Assembly (NCBI GenBank): GCA_035578175.1
Contig: JAQMRL010000022.1
Location: forward strand, 2,790,001 to 2,854,000
DNA: 64,000 nt
DNA from: Catonia carolina
Lineage: Eukaryota; Arthropoda; Insecta; Hemiptera; Achilidae
Direction: 5' to 3'
Shown one piece after another: positions 12,236 through 23,640 of this stretch; position 1 is the first letter of the stretch; each line of letters opens with the position of its first letter. The translations under genes were made by a program, and so were the position numbers. The notes beneath the pieces were generated by a model. It ran no database searches and was not told the DNA's origin. It was given only the letters and a program-made list of their open reading frames with translations.

Positions 12236-13586
12236 TTTATTTCATGACATTCAAACGGCGTAATTCAGGTTACATATCGATTTGCGTAGAATAATATGTA
12301 CAAAATATATATAAAAGAATATATAAAAAAGAATATATATAGCTATTATTTAAAAAATATATATTTTCAGTTGTGGGTGATTGCATTAAACATGCAACTA
12401 GCAAGTTTAGAATGGGTAGGCCGGGCTGCACTAAAATTTGAAAGAGTATTTCAAATAAAAGTTGTAAAGTTTAATGAGATATAACTTAATTTATTTATTT
12501 TTCCCAGAATTAATCATCTAAACCAAATGTATAACTGAACAACTACTCAAAGTGAGAGCACAGATCTCCAGTAAGAAATTTAAAAAAGTCGAGAAAAGTG
12601 GTTTTGGTCCGTATTGTAAATTTTTATAAAATATCAGGAAACAACTTCTTAACAGTAGACGGACGGCGTCCCTGGGCATTTTTAATTAAATAACCAGTGC
12701 CATTAATATTTATAAAAAAATCAGTCAATCTAATAAAACAGTCAATCAATAAAACTAAAAAAATTAGTTTTATTAAAATGAACGCAGTATGTACGTACAA
12801 AAATGTTTAGTGCAACTAAACTTTTGTTAAAGTTAAAACATTAATAGCTGCGAATTCTAAAAATTTTGTAGTATAAGAAGTGGCAGTTTAAGTGGTTCCA
12901 GAAAATTCACATTTCCTCAGTTTTATTTTGTGTATGCAGTAAATAAAGCACTGAGCAAAAAGAGATAATTTGTGTTTTAAGTACTGGCATATATTTTAGG
13001 TGGTGTTTTATAATGTAAGTTAAAAGCATTTCAGGATATTACTGGAAACCCGGATCTCTTTGTCTGTAAGAACAAAATTAGTCTGCCACGACTCCTAATT
13101 CATGTTAATATAACTGCATCCATTTCAAGTTGGGTAGTACATTGTTAATTTATTCAACTTCCTGTTTGCACAAAGTATCTTTGACCAAAGTGTAGAGACT
13201 ATTTTGGGAGCAAAATAAACAACATCATTCATATGTTTTCTTTCATAGAATAAAAAATATTAATAAATTTCAATAGTATAAATGATTTACATTAAATTCG
13301 ACAAAATTGTATATTATAATTATTTTTAAAATGTAAAAGAAATAAAATATTCATAAAAATATTTATCATTTTTAGATTAATGCGCGAGGCATCTTCAAAC
13401 AAATCTGAAAACATTCGCATAAACTTATTCTAATAGTTTCAAAATTCGGTACAAAGAAATCAATGCTAATGTAAGTCAACAAATCAAATCAAATAAATTT
13501 TTATATAATAATAAGTATGTAATCTGTTCGGTTTTCCAAGTTATCCAGAGAAATGTTTAAAGTTTTTCTATCTCATTTAATTTCGG
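12236..13586. other. no recognisable feature
   Basis: Very AT-rich intronic DNA. The Lys/Tyr/Ile-rich frame at 12296-12484 is compositional. Confidence 0.6.
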
Positions 13587-13799
13587 CAGGCCCGTTGGCG
13601 CAATGGTAGCGCAGCTGGCTTCTACGCCGGGGTCCCGGGTTCAATTCCTGGTCAGGTCTGACATTTTTTCATCACTCATTTTCTTATATCATCATCCTCC
13701 ACCTGCTGACAATGAACTACGCGTCATTTTTCGGCAACCGGCGAACGTCTTCATTAGCAGAAATTGCAGTACAGTCAGACGTAAAACAAAAAAAAAAAA
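13587..13799 (+). repeat. tRNA-derived SINE family B, copy 1 (tRNA-like head 13587-13660)
   Basis: The 74-nt head folds as a tRNA: acceptor CAGGCC pairs with GGTCTG, A box TGGCGCAATGG, anticodon stem CTGGC/GCCGG with loop TTCTACG (anticodon position CTA), and B box GGTTCAATTCC. It is followed by a body ending cagtacagtcagacgtaaaac and an A run. The tail and the other diverged copies mark it as a SINE, not a working tRNA gene. Confidence 0.82.
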
Positions 13800-15009
13800 T
13801 TCTTTAATTTCTTTCATTCAACCAATTAGCATTCCAAAGTTTTCCTATGACAATCAAATTGAACTATTTTCTGCAGCTCTAATAAGATGTCCAAGAAAGG
13901 AAATTCTTTTGTTTTTAATTAATCTTAACACGCAACCACATATCTATATAGTACCTGTTTTTAGTTGCAGTTTTCCAATGACCATCTTTCCGATATTTCA
14001 TATCTAAACAGCACCTAATTATCCCTTTTTCTAGCTTTATAATAATGGTAAAAAAATAATTTCACGTTATAAAAAAAAATAAAAACTTTATTTAATAATA
14101 CTGAAAAAGGAGCATTAACCTCTATGTTATTCATTTAACGTGGATAAACATTTTATAATTCAGTATTGTATTTTACATCATATTAATATAAATTTTTAAT
14201 AATTCTGCAAAATATTTTATTACTATATTAGTTTTATAGTATAATAATGTAATATCTGAGTATTTAACGAAATAAAAGTATGTGTAATCGTTACCTTCTA
14301 CTACCAACATAAGTAATGTTAAAATAAAGCTGCATTATAATAAGAATTTACGTCATTGTAACACAGATCTAAAAGAATTTTAAAACGTAAAGTGATCGTG
14401 CTACATACTGAGATAATTACTTTTATTCTATTTATGAATTATATTAAAGTACCTAAAATAAGGGACAACATAAAAACAGAAGTGACCGGACAGACTTTAA
14501 AAAAATAAATAAGCACGTAATAGTTGGCTATCATAATACAGACGCTTCATAGTCATTAACTTATGACTCCATTCTCTTATCCTGTATTCCAAGTACTGTA
14601 TCATCTCAATGAAATATCATTGCACTAAGTCATTACTGCTAACGTTTTATAGCTCAGTAAAAATACACCGTTAAAAACTCTTAACGTCCTTTTCCTTTAG
14701 TTTTATCTAGTATTAAACAATCAACTTAAGTTCTAAAATGCAGTTACAGTTAAGTTATCTATCAAATAAAATCATCCGAGTTTTTAAAGTTTTTATTATT
14801 TTGTTTTTTACAATGCAATGTTTTCAACCGATATTTTATGCACATTTCAATGATTATTATAGCTGATAAATTATTTATCGTTATTTATTTTGGCTTAGTG
14901 CTAATAAAATTATGCTCGTAACTCCTGCTTCAACTATTATTATTTTTAAAATTTGTATGATTATTTATTGTAAGAGTCCATTAATCTTTGGTTCAATTTG
15001 ACGTTGTCA
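13800..15009. other. no recognisable feature
   Basis: AT-rich intronic DNA between a SINE and Helitron-like element 1. Confidence 0.6.
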
Positions 15010-15518
15010 TCTATATTAATATTATTAAGTCAAAGCGTGTTTTTTTTCTGCAGGCTAATTTCCAAAACTACAGAACGGATTTTCATGAAATTTTGACAGC
15101 ATATTCCTATTAATATTCATAGCAACATTTTCTTTCTGAATTTTCAAAAATGATAACCCTAAGGGCTCTAATGAAGATTTTCATAAACATGTATGTGTGT
15201 GTGTGTGTGTGTGTACATGTGAGTAGGTATTGCTGTTGAAGTGGATGAAGGGGTTTGGTGTGAGCGAGAGACGTACGCGGGGGAATTATCAAAACGTCAT
15301 TGGCTGTGTTTGTGTGTGTGTGTGCGCGCGCGCGCACACGCACACACACGCACGCACACACACACACACACGCACACACACACGCACACGCACACACACA
15401 CACACACGCATACTTAGGAGTATACAGTCGATCGAGCAGCTACACAATTTCTTTTACATATTTATTTAAAAAATTGATTACACATTTATCGCGTGCGAAG
15501 CCGCACGGGGGACGCTAG
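15010..15518 (+). mobile_element. non-autonomous Helitron-like element 1, carrying microsatellites
   Basis: It starts TCTATATTAATATTATT after an A and ends CTAG before a T, as expected for Helitron insertion between A and T. Just before the end is the hairpin CGTGCG-aagc-CGCACG, 8 bp from CTAG. The 5' 170 bp and the 3' end are shared with the element at 39271-39827. It carries a (TG)n run and a large TG/CG/CA block. There is no Rep/helicase coding, so any mobility would be in trans. Confidence 0.72.
15305..15410. repeat. TG/CG/CA microsatellite with self-complementary centre
   Basis: A TG run passes into alternating GC at its centre and then into a long CA/CGCA run, so the first 15-20 bp can pair with the following CA block. 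It lies inside Helitron-like element 1. The His/Thr/Cys/Val-rich frames over it, on both strands, are artefacts. Confidence 0.9.
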
Positions 15519-15574
15519 TATTTTTTATGATCGCACTCACACACTTTTAATTTTTTACATTGTTTTTTAATGTT

Positions 15575-15793
15575 TGTTGTTAATTTAGTTAACTAGTTTG
15601 AAGGTTTTAGAACACTCTATTTCAAATCTTCTAGAAGGCTAGCTTAGCAACCTATATAAATAGGAATGATCTGGTGAATTGCTGACGGTCTTGTTCGATA
15701 GTTTGTCCTTAAACGTTAAATAAAATTGTGTACAGAGTTTTGATATCTTGTTATTTTATTGTAACAAATCGGCACTTCATGACGTTAATAAAT
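15575..15793 (+). mobile_element. LTR-like relic (solo LTR plus possible primer-binding site)
   Basis: Within 220 bp come a heat-shock-element-like TTCTAGAAGG (15629), a TATA box TATATAAA (15653-15660), AATAAA (15719-15724), and then TTGGTGACCGTAACAGG (15793), which resembles an LTR-retrotransposon primer-binding site just after an LTR. It begins near tgttgttaattta. No gag or pol follows; repeat X begins 100 bp later. LTR boundaries are uncertain. Confidence 0.42.
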
Positions 15794-15893
15794 TGGTGAC
15801 CGTAACAGGATTTTTGAAAGGAAAATACCGAGACTAAATACGAACAAAGATTGAAGTAAATTAAAAAGCATAAACTTTATTTTTGCCCATAAC

Positions 15894-16280
15894 ATACAAG
15901 TTGATCGTGAAAATATATACACTCAATCTGTTCGTTTCAGGGCTAAAATAAATAGTTCTGTTTCTTATCACATGGTCAGCCAATTAAATGACTGAATCAT
16001 TTGAAAACAGAAGAGGTAGAGGTGCAAAATACACTAATCAGAGTTGTCTCCTCTGAAAGTAATGAATTTCAATATACAGCCAGACCCTGTGGTGAATGAA
16101 GAAGTGAAGGCGTCATTTGTAGAGTGGAGAATATGTGCTTTTCAGAGGGCCCGGCATGCTGATAAGCGTACTTTTGCACTCAGTGAGGACGGCACATGTA
16201 AACCACCTCACTCCTCGTTTTACTTAGTAAAACCTCTACAGGTTCAAACCAACCTTTCGGATGATGACCTAAACAACAAA
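15894..16280 (+). repeat. 390-bp repeat X, copy 3 (with open frame)
   Basis: It has the same layout as the other copies, starting tgcccataacatacaag. The frame from 16062 reads MNFNIQPDPVVNEEVKASFV, with a 3-base, frame-preserving insertion after PVVNE relative to the others, then FQRARHADKRTFALSEDG. It directly follows an LTR-like relic. Confidence 0.85.
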
Positions 16281-17504
16281 CTTTATTTAACGTTTGACCA
16301 AAAATTCTCGAACAAGACAGTCAACAATTCACTAGTACACCCCTAATTATTTATAAGTTACTCATCTAACCTTGTAGAAGTTTTAAACAGAGTGTTCTAA
16401 AACCTTTCAAACAGTTATCACAATACTAACAACATAAACATTCAAGGGCGTGAGTGCAGTGATTTATAAAAAAATATGACACGAGTCAAATTAAAAACTG
16501 GAACTCAATTTGTATAGTTATGTCTTTTATACGGAATCCAAATAAATTTATTAAATCAATACATTTGATTCCTTTGAGATTAAATTAAAAATTTGGTGAA
16601 AATGATAGATGTTAACAGGAAATTAAAACAAAAATCATTCTCTTATTATTTAAAACATCAACCCGATTAAAAGTTTTAATTAGTTATTGATTTATTTATT
16701 GGCAGTACAACAATGATCATTTGAACCACGTGGGACATGAAGCCATTAAAACTTTCAGTAAATATTCTGTACAAAGTAAAAATATGCTATTTCCTTTTCA
16801 TGCAATACAAATGACTAGTTGGTGAGGGTTCACCTCACACGCCCTTCTCGTCTAGCCAGAGGCTATCCCGAGTCTTTGTGCCCACATATAACATAACACT
16901 GTAAATATTATAATGTTTAATCTAATGTCAAAATTTTGAGATGATTCGTTTCATGGTTTTTGGCAGTTTTGTGAAATATAAAGAAATGATCTCTCTTTAT
17001 TTATTAGTTATTTTTCATTAGCTAAAATTGGGGTAGAAAGTAATTTGTTTTAGTTTGTTTAAAATCGCATCAAGAGCTTGGTCATTAGCAACTACTTTGG
17101 GTTATAAAACAAGGGAATTGAATTAAAAAATGGGTTTTAAAAATGGGAAATTTTTTGTAACATGGCTGCATATTATTTTATGAAACTAGGTTAAGAAAAT
17201 GTTGTCGTTTTAATTGAAAGAGTTATGAATTTACAGATAACAAAAGTTTCAGAAGATTAAAAACTCTACAACTTTTGTTCGAACATTATTCTTTCATATT
17301 ACTTAAATAGTTTAGTGGCCTTAATAATTTTAAATATACAGCTCAACAGAATTAGTAGTTTTTTATTGGTAAGAGAAAGGCCTGTGCGTATTTCAAACCA
17401 GATTTTTTGTTTAGAAGAAAACTTTGGCATAACATGATTTTATCTCCTTGAATAGTCTCGAAAAGAATTTTCTTGACATATTTCATTAAACAAATATTTT
17501 ATAT
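16281..17504. other. no recognisable feature
   Basis: Intronic DNA. A slightly GC-richer string at about 16820-16880 (gggttcacctcacacgccc) is unassigned. Confidence 0.55.
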
Positions 17505-17686
17505 GTCCGCCTCCGTAGCGTAGTGGTTAGCGCGCTACCCTGCATTGGGAGGCCCCAGGTTTGATTCCCGGCTAGGGTCAGGAAATGTTCACAAGTCAAA
17601 ACCCGCTGTTACCGTTAAATAACCCACCGTAGTCACTAATAATCAAGGTGTTAATGCGACTATAAATTAATTGAAATTTTTTTTTT
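17505..17686 (+). repeat. tRNA-derived SINE family C, copy 1
   Basis: The head GTCCGCCTCCGTAGCGTAGT has an A box (TAGCGTAGTGG) and GGTTTGATTCCC a B box. The body contains accgtagtcactaataatc, gtgttaatgcgac and ends in a T-rich/A-rich tail. The putative acceptor arms do not pair, so it is not a tRNA gene. Confidence 0.82.
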
Positions 17687-18354
17687 GTAACCTACTGTGA
17701 TATATTGATTATTTTGTTTTTATAATTTTTTGTTTTATTTAACAAAAATATCAGTATCAATCTATGCTTCAGAACAGTTAATAATGTTTTAAATTATTTT
17801 TAAAAATTAAAAATGAATCGATACTCGTAATGCTTTTGTATTTAAACTTCTGATAAACTAGTATTAGAAGTTGATGGTATTTTTTAATACAGATAAATGA
17901 AAACAAGGTTTTTAAATTTATATGGAAACTCGTTAAAATAAAGTAACTTTTAACGTAAAGGTCTGAAATTTAATTCATTTATCATTGTATCATTAATCAA
18001 TAAAAACCAATGAAAACATTGCTACAGACTAAAATACTTTGGACGTGAAATTATGTAATTTTATATAATAAAAATAGAATGGGCTGTTATATCTTTTTGA
18101 AGTACAGTTAAAAATTGTTTAAGTTACTTATTTGTGTGATTCGTGTAGACAAATCATTGTTAGGATACTGTAGAAATAATCTGTTACAGATAAGAATTTA
18201 AAATATAGTTCATTTAAAGAGTTTTCTTAACAGAATCCATTAAGAAAAATTGATATTTAAACGTTCTACAATATTTACAATATAGAAATGATATTATAAA
18301 ATTAAGATACGAACAAACAACAACCCGCATCATTAATCAGAATAAATATTTATA

Positions 18355-18552
18355 GCCCCGGCCACATTGGCGTATTTGGTAACGTGCTCGCCTCTCATCA
18401 TGCGGTCTTGGGTTCGAATCCCACTCAGCCACGGCATATTTTCATACGTTACAAAAAATAATTTCATCCTTCGTAGTTACAACCCAACGTCGTCACTAAT
18501 GACCACAGTAGTTGATTCGACGTTAAAATAATAACAAAGTAAAATAAAAAAA
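18355..18552 (+). repeat. tRNA-derived SINE, family C-like, copy 2
   Basis: The A box TTGGCGTATTTGG and B box GGTTCGAATCCC are followed by cgtcactaatgaccacagta and gattcgacgttaaaataa, a diverged version of the family C body. It is only 670 bp from copy 1, in the same orientation. Confidence 0.7.
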
Positions 18553-19615
18553 GTTTATAACTACATAATATCCCTTACATCTTGAAGTATTTAATTTCTA
18601 TCTGTAAGATTATAAAGTAAATATAAAGCAAATATAATTTATATCATTATAAAGTAGATAATAAGGTAAATATAAAGCTGAATAAAGTAATAACTACTAA
18701 TAGAGAGAGTTGGTTACTCCATCCAAGCTTCTGGAGTTGCGTTTCGGGTCGTTAACTCTGGAACCCCTGGAAAACCTCAAAGTGTTGTATGTTATTTAGG
18801 TGAACTCAAAATGTCGAAAAGTACTTTCTGAGTCAAAAAACTGTCGTGTCAGTACTATACTATGTTTCTTTCAGATATTTTTAATAGGTTATTTTTAAAA
18901 TTAATTGTGTATAAATAAATTTAATAAAATGTTAAAATTTGTGATCGTATGCACAGATCGCTACTAAGTCTTCTTTGTTTCTAATCACAATTAATGATAT
19001 AAGCATTCACTACAATGTTTTAATTTTTTCAGACTACATCACCATTCTTTGTAGTTAATTTTACTAATATAATGACAACCCCGAATTTATGACTGTCTTA
19101 AGTCTGACTGTTTAATGACTGTCTTAATTTATGAATGTCTTATAAAATAATTAAATATTAGATTACAAAATCGGTCATTAAATTTTCAATTACAAAATCT
19201 AATTTATAGTATTTTCCAAATAAAACTTGCTAACTATCTTTAGGCTATTGTAAAATGACGAATATAAAATAAATTAAAATTTTTGGTTTAACTTCACAAA
19301 AATTTGTCATGGGATTTGTATATAAATTCTCTCAAAGCGGACTTCCTACGGAGAATTAAAATTTTATAATTCATCTTATCAACCAACTGGGGATAAGAAA
19401 ACGAAAATTTTACTGATAGTGTGCTAATACGGTCTAATATAGATTATGAATCGAAAGTCTACCACTCTGCTATAAAATTAATTTGATTTTTATTTGAATA
19501 CGAATTTACTATTTGTAAGAAATTTAAATTAATCTACTAGTTCTAAAATATATATTTTGTTTAAACCGTCCATGTATGTTGTATTGGCTTTATAAAAGTT
19601 AAAATAATTTTAGCT
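18553..19615. other. no recognisable feature
   Basis: AT-rich intronic DNA up to the direct repeat at 19616. Confidence 0.6.
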
Positions 19616-20356
19616 GATTCTTTTTACTTTTATATTTACATTTTACACTTACAGAAAGAACTTTTAAGATTTTTAATTTCAAATTTAAATCTTTCAAACC
19701 TTTATCAGGGAAACATCAAACTTTGAAACTACAACTTGTAACCTTAAACTTTCAAACACTGAAACAAAAAACTCAGGCGTTGACTCTTTGAACTTTCTCC
19801 AAACGTTCTAATTTCAAACCTTCAAATTATAAAACTTCAAACGTTAAAATTTCAATTTTTGAAAAGTAAAACCTATAAACATCAAAACTCAACCTGAAAT
19901 GTAAAATATATAATAAACCTCAAACTTCGAATTTTAAAACTTGAAACATCAACCCCAAACTTACAGACGTTTATAGGTTAAAACCTCTAACATTAAGATT
20001 TAAAATTCAAAATGTTGAAACATTATACCTTAAAACATTAACCTCAACTTTCAAAACTTCAAACTTAAAAAATAATTATTCTTGTCCAACCCTCCTTTGA
20101 CCCCTTGACTGAACTAAAGTTCGGTCAAGGGTTCAAAGGGGGAAAGGGGGTCCCTAATGAGAAAGTGCGCGCGCTGTACTTCGATGTTTCTGATCCACCT
20201 AACTTCTTTAACGGCCGAACTTCAGGTTATGACTAAGCGCCGGCGCGCAACGCACGCTTTCGTATGGTTCTGATCCACCTACCTGATTCTTTTCATGATT
20301 CTTTTTACTTTTACATTCACTTTTATATTTACATTTTACATTTACAGAAAGATAAT
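19616..20356. repeat. degenerate AAACTTCAAAC array bracketed by direct repeats
   Basis: A 400-bp stretch (about 19665-20070) is built of loose 8-14-bp units such as aaacttcaaac, aaaccttcaaa and aaacatcaa. It is flanked by direct copies of gattctttttacttttat...tttacatttacagaaaga (19616-19660 and 20296-20352). The interval also contains a strong hairpin and two GC-rich strings ending ttctgatccaccta (20191 and 20267). Confidence 0.7.
20091..20142. repeat. 24-bp stem, 4-nt loop hairpin
   Basis: cctcctttgaccccttgac-tgaac pairs with gttcg-gtcaagggttcaaaggggg around the loop taaa, with one mismatch and two G-T pairs. It lies in the array region above. As a DNA or RNA hairpin it would be stable despite the AT-rich surroundings. 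Confidence 0.85.
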
Positions 20357-22180
20357 GATGTATTTCTCACAACCCGGATAGCAATGGTATACTTTAAGAA
20401 AGGACTGAGGTGGAAATTTGGTCATTTAAACTAAAAAAAATAGGTATTTTGTAAATTTTCAATAAGTATAACATTTTTAGACTCCAAAAATTATAATTTA
20501 TGGTCCTACAGCTAAAATAAGCACTGTGGTGACGGTTTTTGTAAAGCGATGGATTGATTTTTTCGCGATTAAAGTAAGCAATACATGAATCTGCATAATT
20601 TACTTGGTTTCAATTGATTTGAATTTTGTTTAGGTACTCATATTTTTCAATGGTTTAAAATGCATCTATCATCACAAAAATTGTTTTATAAACCTGAAAT
20701 TTTTCCTGCTGGTACATGAGAATATGTTTATCAAAACTTAACATAAAATTTACTGCAAGAAAATAGATGTCTTATATGAATAGATATGACTTATAGATGA
20801 CAAATAGATGTGTGTAAAATAAACTTTGTTCTAAGGTTAACAAAGAAAGGGAAATCACAGACAACAAATTATTATTATTTTTTAATTGTTTGTGTATTAA
20901 AATTACCATTTTTAATCTACTGCATTTATTACTAAATTCATTGAAATTTATGTCACCTATGGATTTTCTCTAAATTTTTCACTAATAGTCGAAATAGTAA
21001 ATAACACTTAAACATATGGTAAAACATTACGCGTTTTTAAAAATAAATTTATTGATTACTGCCCAAAAGAATAATAATAAAAAGTTGATATTTTCAGGAA
21101 TTGCAAGACTCATGAGGTTTCTACAGTACACAAAAAATATAGTTTTAAGGATTATTCTTATGGAAGTTTATATTTTTACCTTAGTTCTCCCTTAATAATT
21201 TATTTGAGAAGCTTTAGATAATCTAGATTTCAGTTTTATTTTTATTTTCTAGTTATGCACTACAGTTGGGTATGATTAAAGAATAACACGATTGTGGTTG
21301 AGATATCTTAACTCAATAAGAAATAGTCTATTTACCTGAAACTTGAAGCGTCTGAGAAAAAGACATTTAAATACAAGAAATTTTTTTCGAAATTCATGCT
21401 TTTATATTGCTTCATCTAATGTAGAACTAAACAATATTATTAATTTTATTGTAGGCAAATAAAACATGACAGAATTTTGAAATATTCTCTTGTTTTCCTT
21501 AATTAATTTAACAACGCTTTATCCAGGTAATTTAATTGTGTAAGTGTAGGCCGTCGATAGATGATATTTATTAATAGTTTTGATACTACAACTATATATT
21601 TTTATGTAAAGATAGAAAACATGTTGTACTAAACTACGCCTACATTTGGATAGATAAATAGAGTTTAGTCATTTAGAAATCATCAATACCAAACATTTAC
21701 ATATATTTACAACATATAAATGTTTGTTTTGTGTGTTATACAAACAAAGGGTAAGCTTTACGACCTACACTTGTGTTACTTTGATCATTCAAGTTCATGA
21801 TCAATGCATATATCAGTAATTAAATTATCAGTTGAGCAAGCTTTGAACAATTGATTGGAAACAATAACTTATTGTGCATTAACATAAATACAGTCTGTTG
21901 GATTACAAAAATATCTTGTAATTCTATCTATCTAAATGCCGTTTTGTAATCATTAAACAGTTTGGGATTGAATGCAATAACTTATAAATTATTATTTTTT
22001 AAGTTACCTATTCTATTATAAACAAACCTAATTATAACTTCAAAATGAGTCCAAAAAGAATTCCGGGGATTTAACTCAACAGCACAAAAAGGTTTAACAC
22101 CACAAAAGGTTGATGGTAAGTTCTTAAAAAATGTGGAATCTTCAGGTTTTTTAAACTCCAAAAATTCATAATAAATTTTA
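20357..22180. other. no recognisable feature
   Basis: AT-rich intronic DNA before the tandem repeat; nothing repeated was seen. Confidence 0.6.
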
Positions 22181-22645
22181 CGTTAATAATATTACGTTGT
22201 GGAATGTATTCACAAGCTGCCGTAGGCCTACACATTAGAATGCATTTTTCAGCCCAATTATACAATACACAAATTCTGCATAATCTACTGACGAAAGTCA
22301 GCATTTATCAAGTCTGGCCTTAGCTAAAATACTTGATTGGCAATAAATGCCAAATAAGTCTAGTGGATTTTTACGTTAATAATTTTACGCTGTAGGGTAT
22401 ATCCACAAACTGCCATACACTTTAGAATGATTTTTTTTCAGATCATTTATAATACACAAATTCTACATAATCTACTGATGAAAGTCACTATTTATTAAGT
22501 CTGGTCTTAGCTAAAATAATTATTTGGCAAGAAAGCCAAATAAATCCAGTGGATTTTTACGTTAATAATTTTACGATGTGGACTGTATCCACAAACTGTC
22601 ATACACTTTAGAATGATTTTTTTTCAGTCCAATTTTTATGAAGTT
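22181..22645 (+). repeat. 2.5 tandem copies of a 186-193-bp unit
   Basis: Units start at cgttaataat at 22181, 22374 and 22560. They share tccacaaactgcc, ttagaatg, tacacaaattct, cataatctactga, aagtctgg and cttagctaaaata. The third unit is cut short near 22645. The unit has a single-pass, satellite-like look, and the small minus frame at 22071-22304 crosses it by chance. Confidence 0.85.
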
Positions 22646-23249
22646 ACCATGTTTTGTTTATAGACTTGGAGAGCTCAAAATTTTGAGAATATATTTTAAA
22701 TATCGTAAAATTCATACTAATGTAATCTTAAAGTTAAAGCTTTTCGTTTTGATGATACGAAATTTGATATTACTAACTCAAATAAGTGTAATTCAAATAA
22801 TATCAAAATGTTCTGTTGAACTTTTGTAAATTAAAAAAGGTTTACCGTTAGTAAATTTTATACCTTAAAGTAATTTTTTTAAACTTTATTATTGAATTTC
22901 ACAACTACTACAAATTAAACGACTGGTGATTATTATGTTGGGAGAAAGAATGAATTACAAGACGTGAGTGACGTGCACGAAGAGCAGCATCTACTGACAG
23001 GTCTCCAAGTTTTATTTATTTGTTTTTTTACTAATTCAGTTATTTATTTATAAGCGATATATAGTTACTAAAATAGTGGATATCTTTTCCTTTTCCTCCT
23101 TAATCGCTGTTGAACGTTGTTTGTTAAATGACGGGAAGAAATTCTGCGTATCAGTTAGTTTGGGTGTGCGAAATTTTGGGTCATGTAAAGTAGCTTTAGA
23201 AATGTAGAGAGTACATTGACTAATATTCGTGATGTCTTTGATTTATACC
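22646..23249. other. no recognisable feature
   Basis: AT-rich. The frame at 22638-22829 starts in the tandem repeat and has no domain. Confidence 0.6.
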
Positions 23250-23640
23250 TCAACGTAAATATTTCTAGACAAAAAAGGAATTTTGATGGAAATGATAAAA
23301 AACGGCATAAGTCCATATTTATGTCCGAGTTGAGTACACCTTCCCGCATTTCTGGTATCCTAGCCTCCATTTAACCCTAACCTACCAGTCATCTTTTCTT
23401 ATGTCTCTAAGCCTTGTTCCTCGACATAATACACTTTACCGCCAGGAAAACTTCGTCTCAGGCATCCATCTTCATATCATTTGTAAGCATTTACCTTCAG
23501 GCATTCTTTTCATGTGCCCTTGCTAGTTCACCCATTCAAATTCCACTGTATCCACAATACTGACATCAACTTCAGGTCTGGCTCTGACAACCATAAAAAT
23601 AAGTTCATTATAAAATCGATATTCGTTGCTGATTCTGAAC
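23250..23640 (-). mobile_element. LINE C-terminal remnant, family 4 copy b
   Basis: Minus-strand frames read ARPEVDVSIVDTVEFEWVN, GHMKRMPEGK, then YEDGCLRRSFPGG. These align in the same order with SIVDTVEFERLN, EHMRRMQ and YEGGCRRKDYRN at 31.7-32.7 kb. The overlapping small frame at 23155-23370 is incidental. Confidence 0.5.

Noticed and set aside
13603..14007. 134-codon plus frame starting MVAQLASTPGSRVQFLVRSD
   Set aside because: Its first third is a translation of the tRNA-like SINE head and the rest crosses the SINE tail.
15110..15518. Overlapping plus and minus frames rich in Val/Cys/Arg or His/Thr
   Set aside because: They translate the TG/CA microsatellite of Helitron-like element 1; composition follows the repeat, not a protein. 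The same applies to 39565-39792.
17505..17580. Possible tRNA genes (also at 18355, 42635, 53631 and 59930)
   Set aside because: A and B boxes are present but acceptor arms do not pair well, and all but the head-only one at 53631 are followed by shared SINE bodies.
23155..23370. 71-codon minus frame
   Set aside because: It overlaps the tail of a decayed LINE whose real frame is different.
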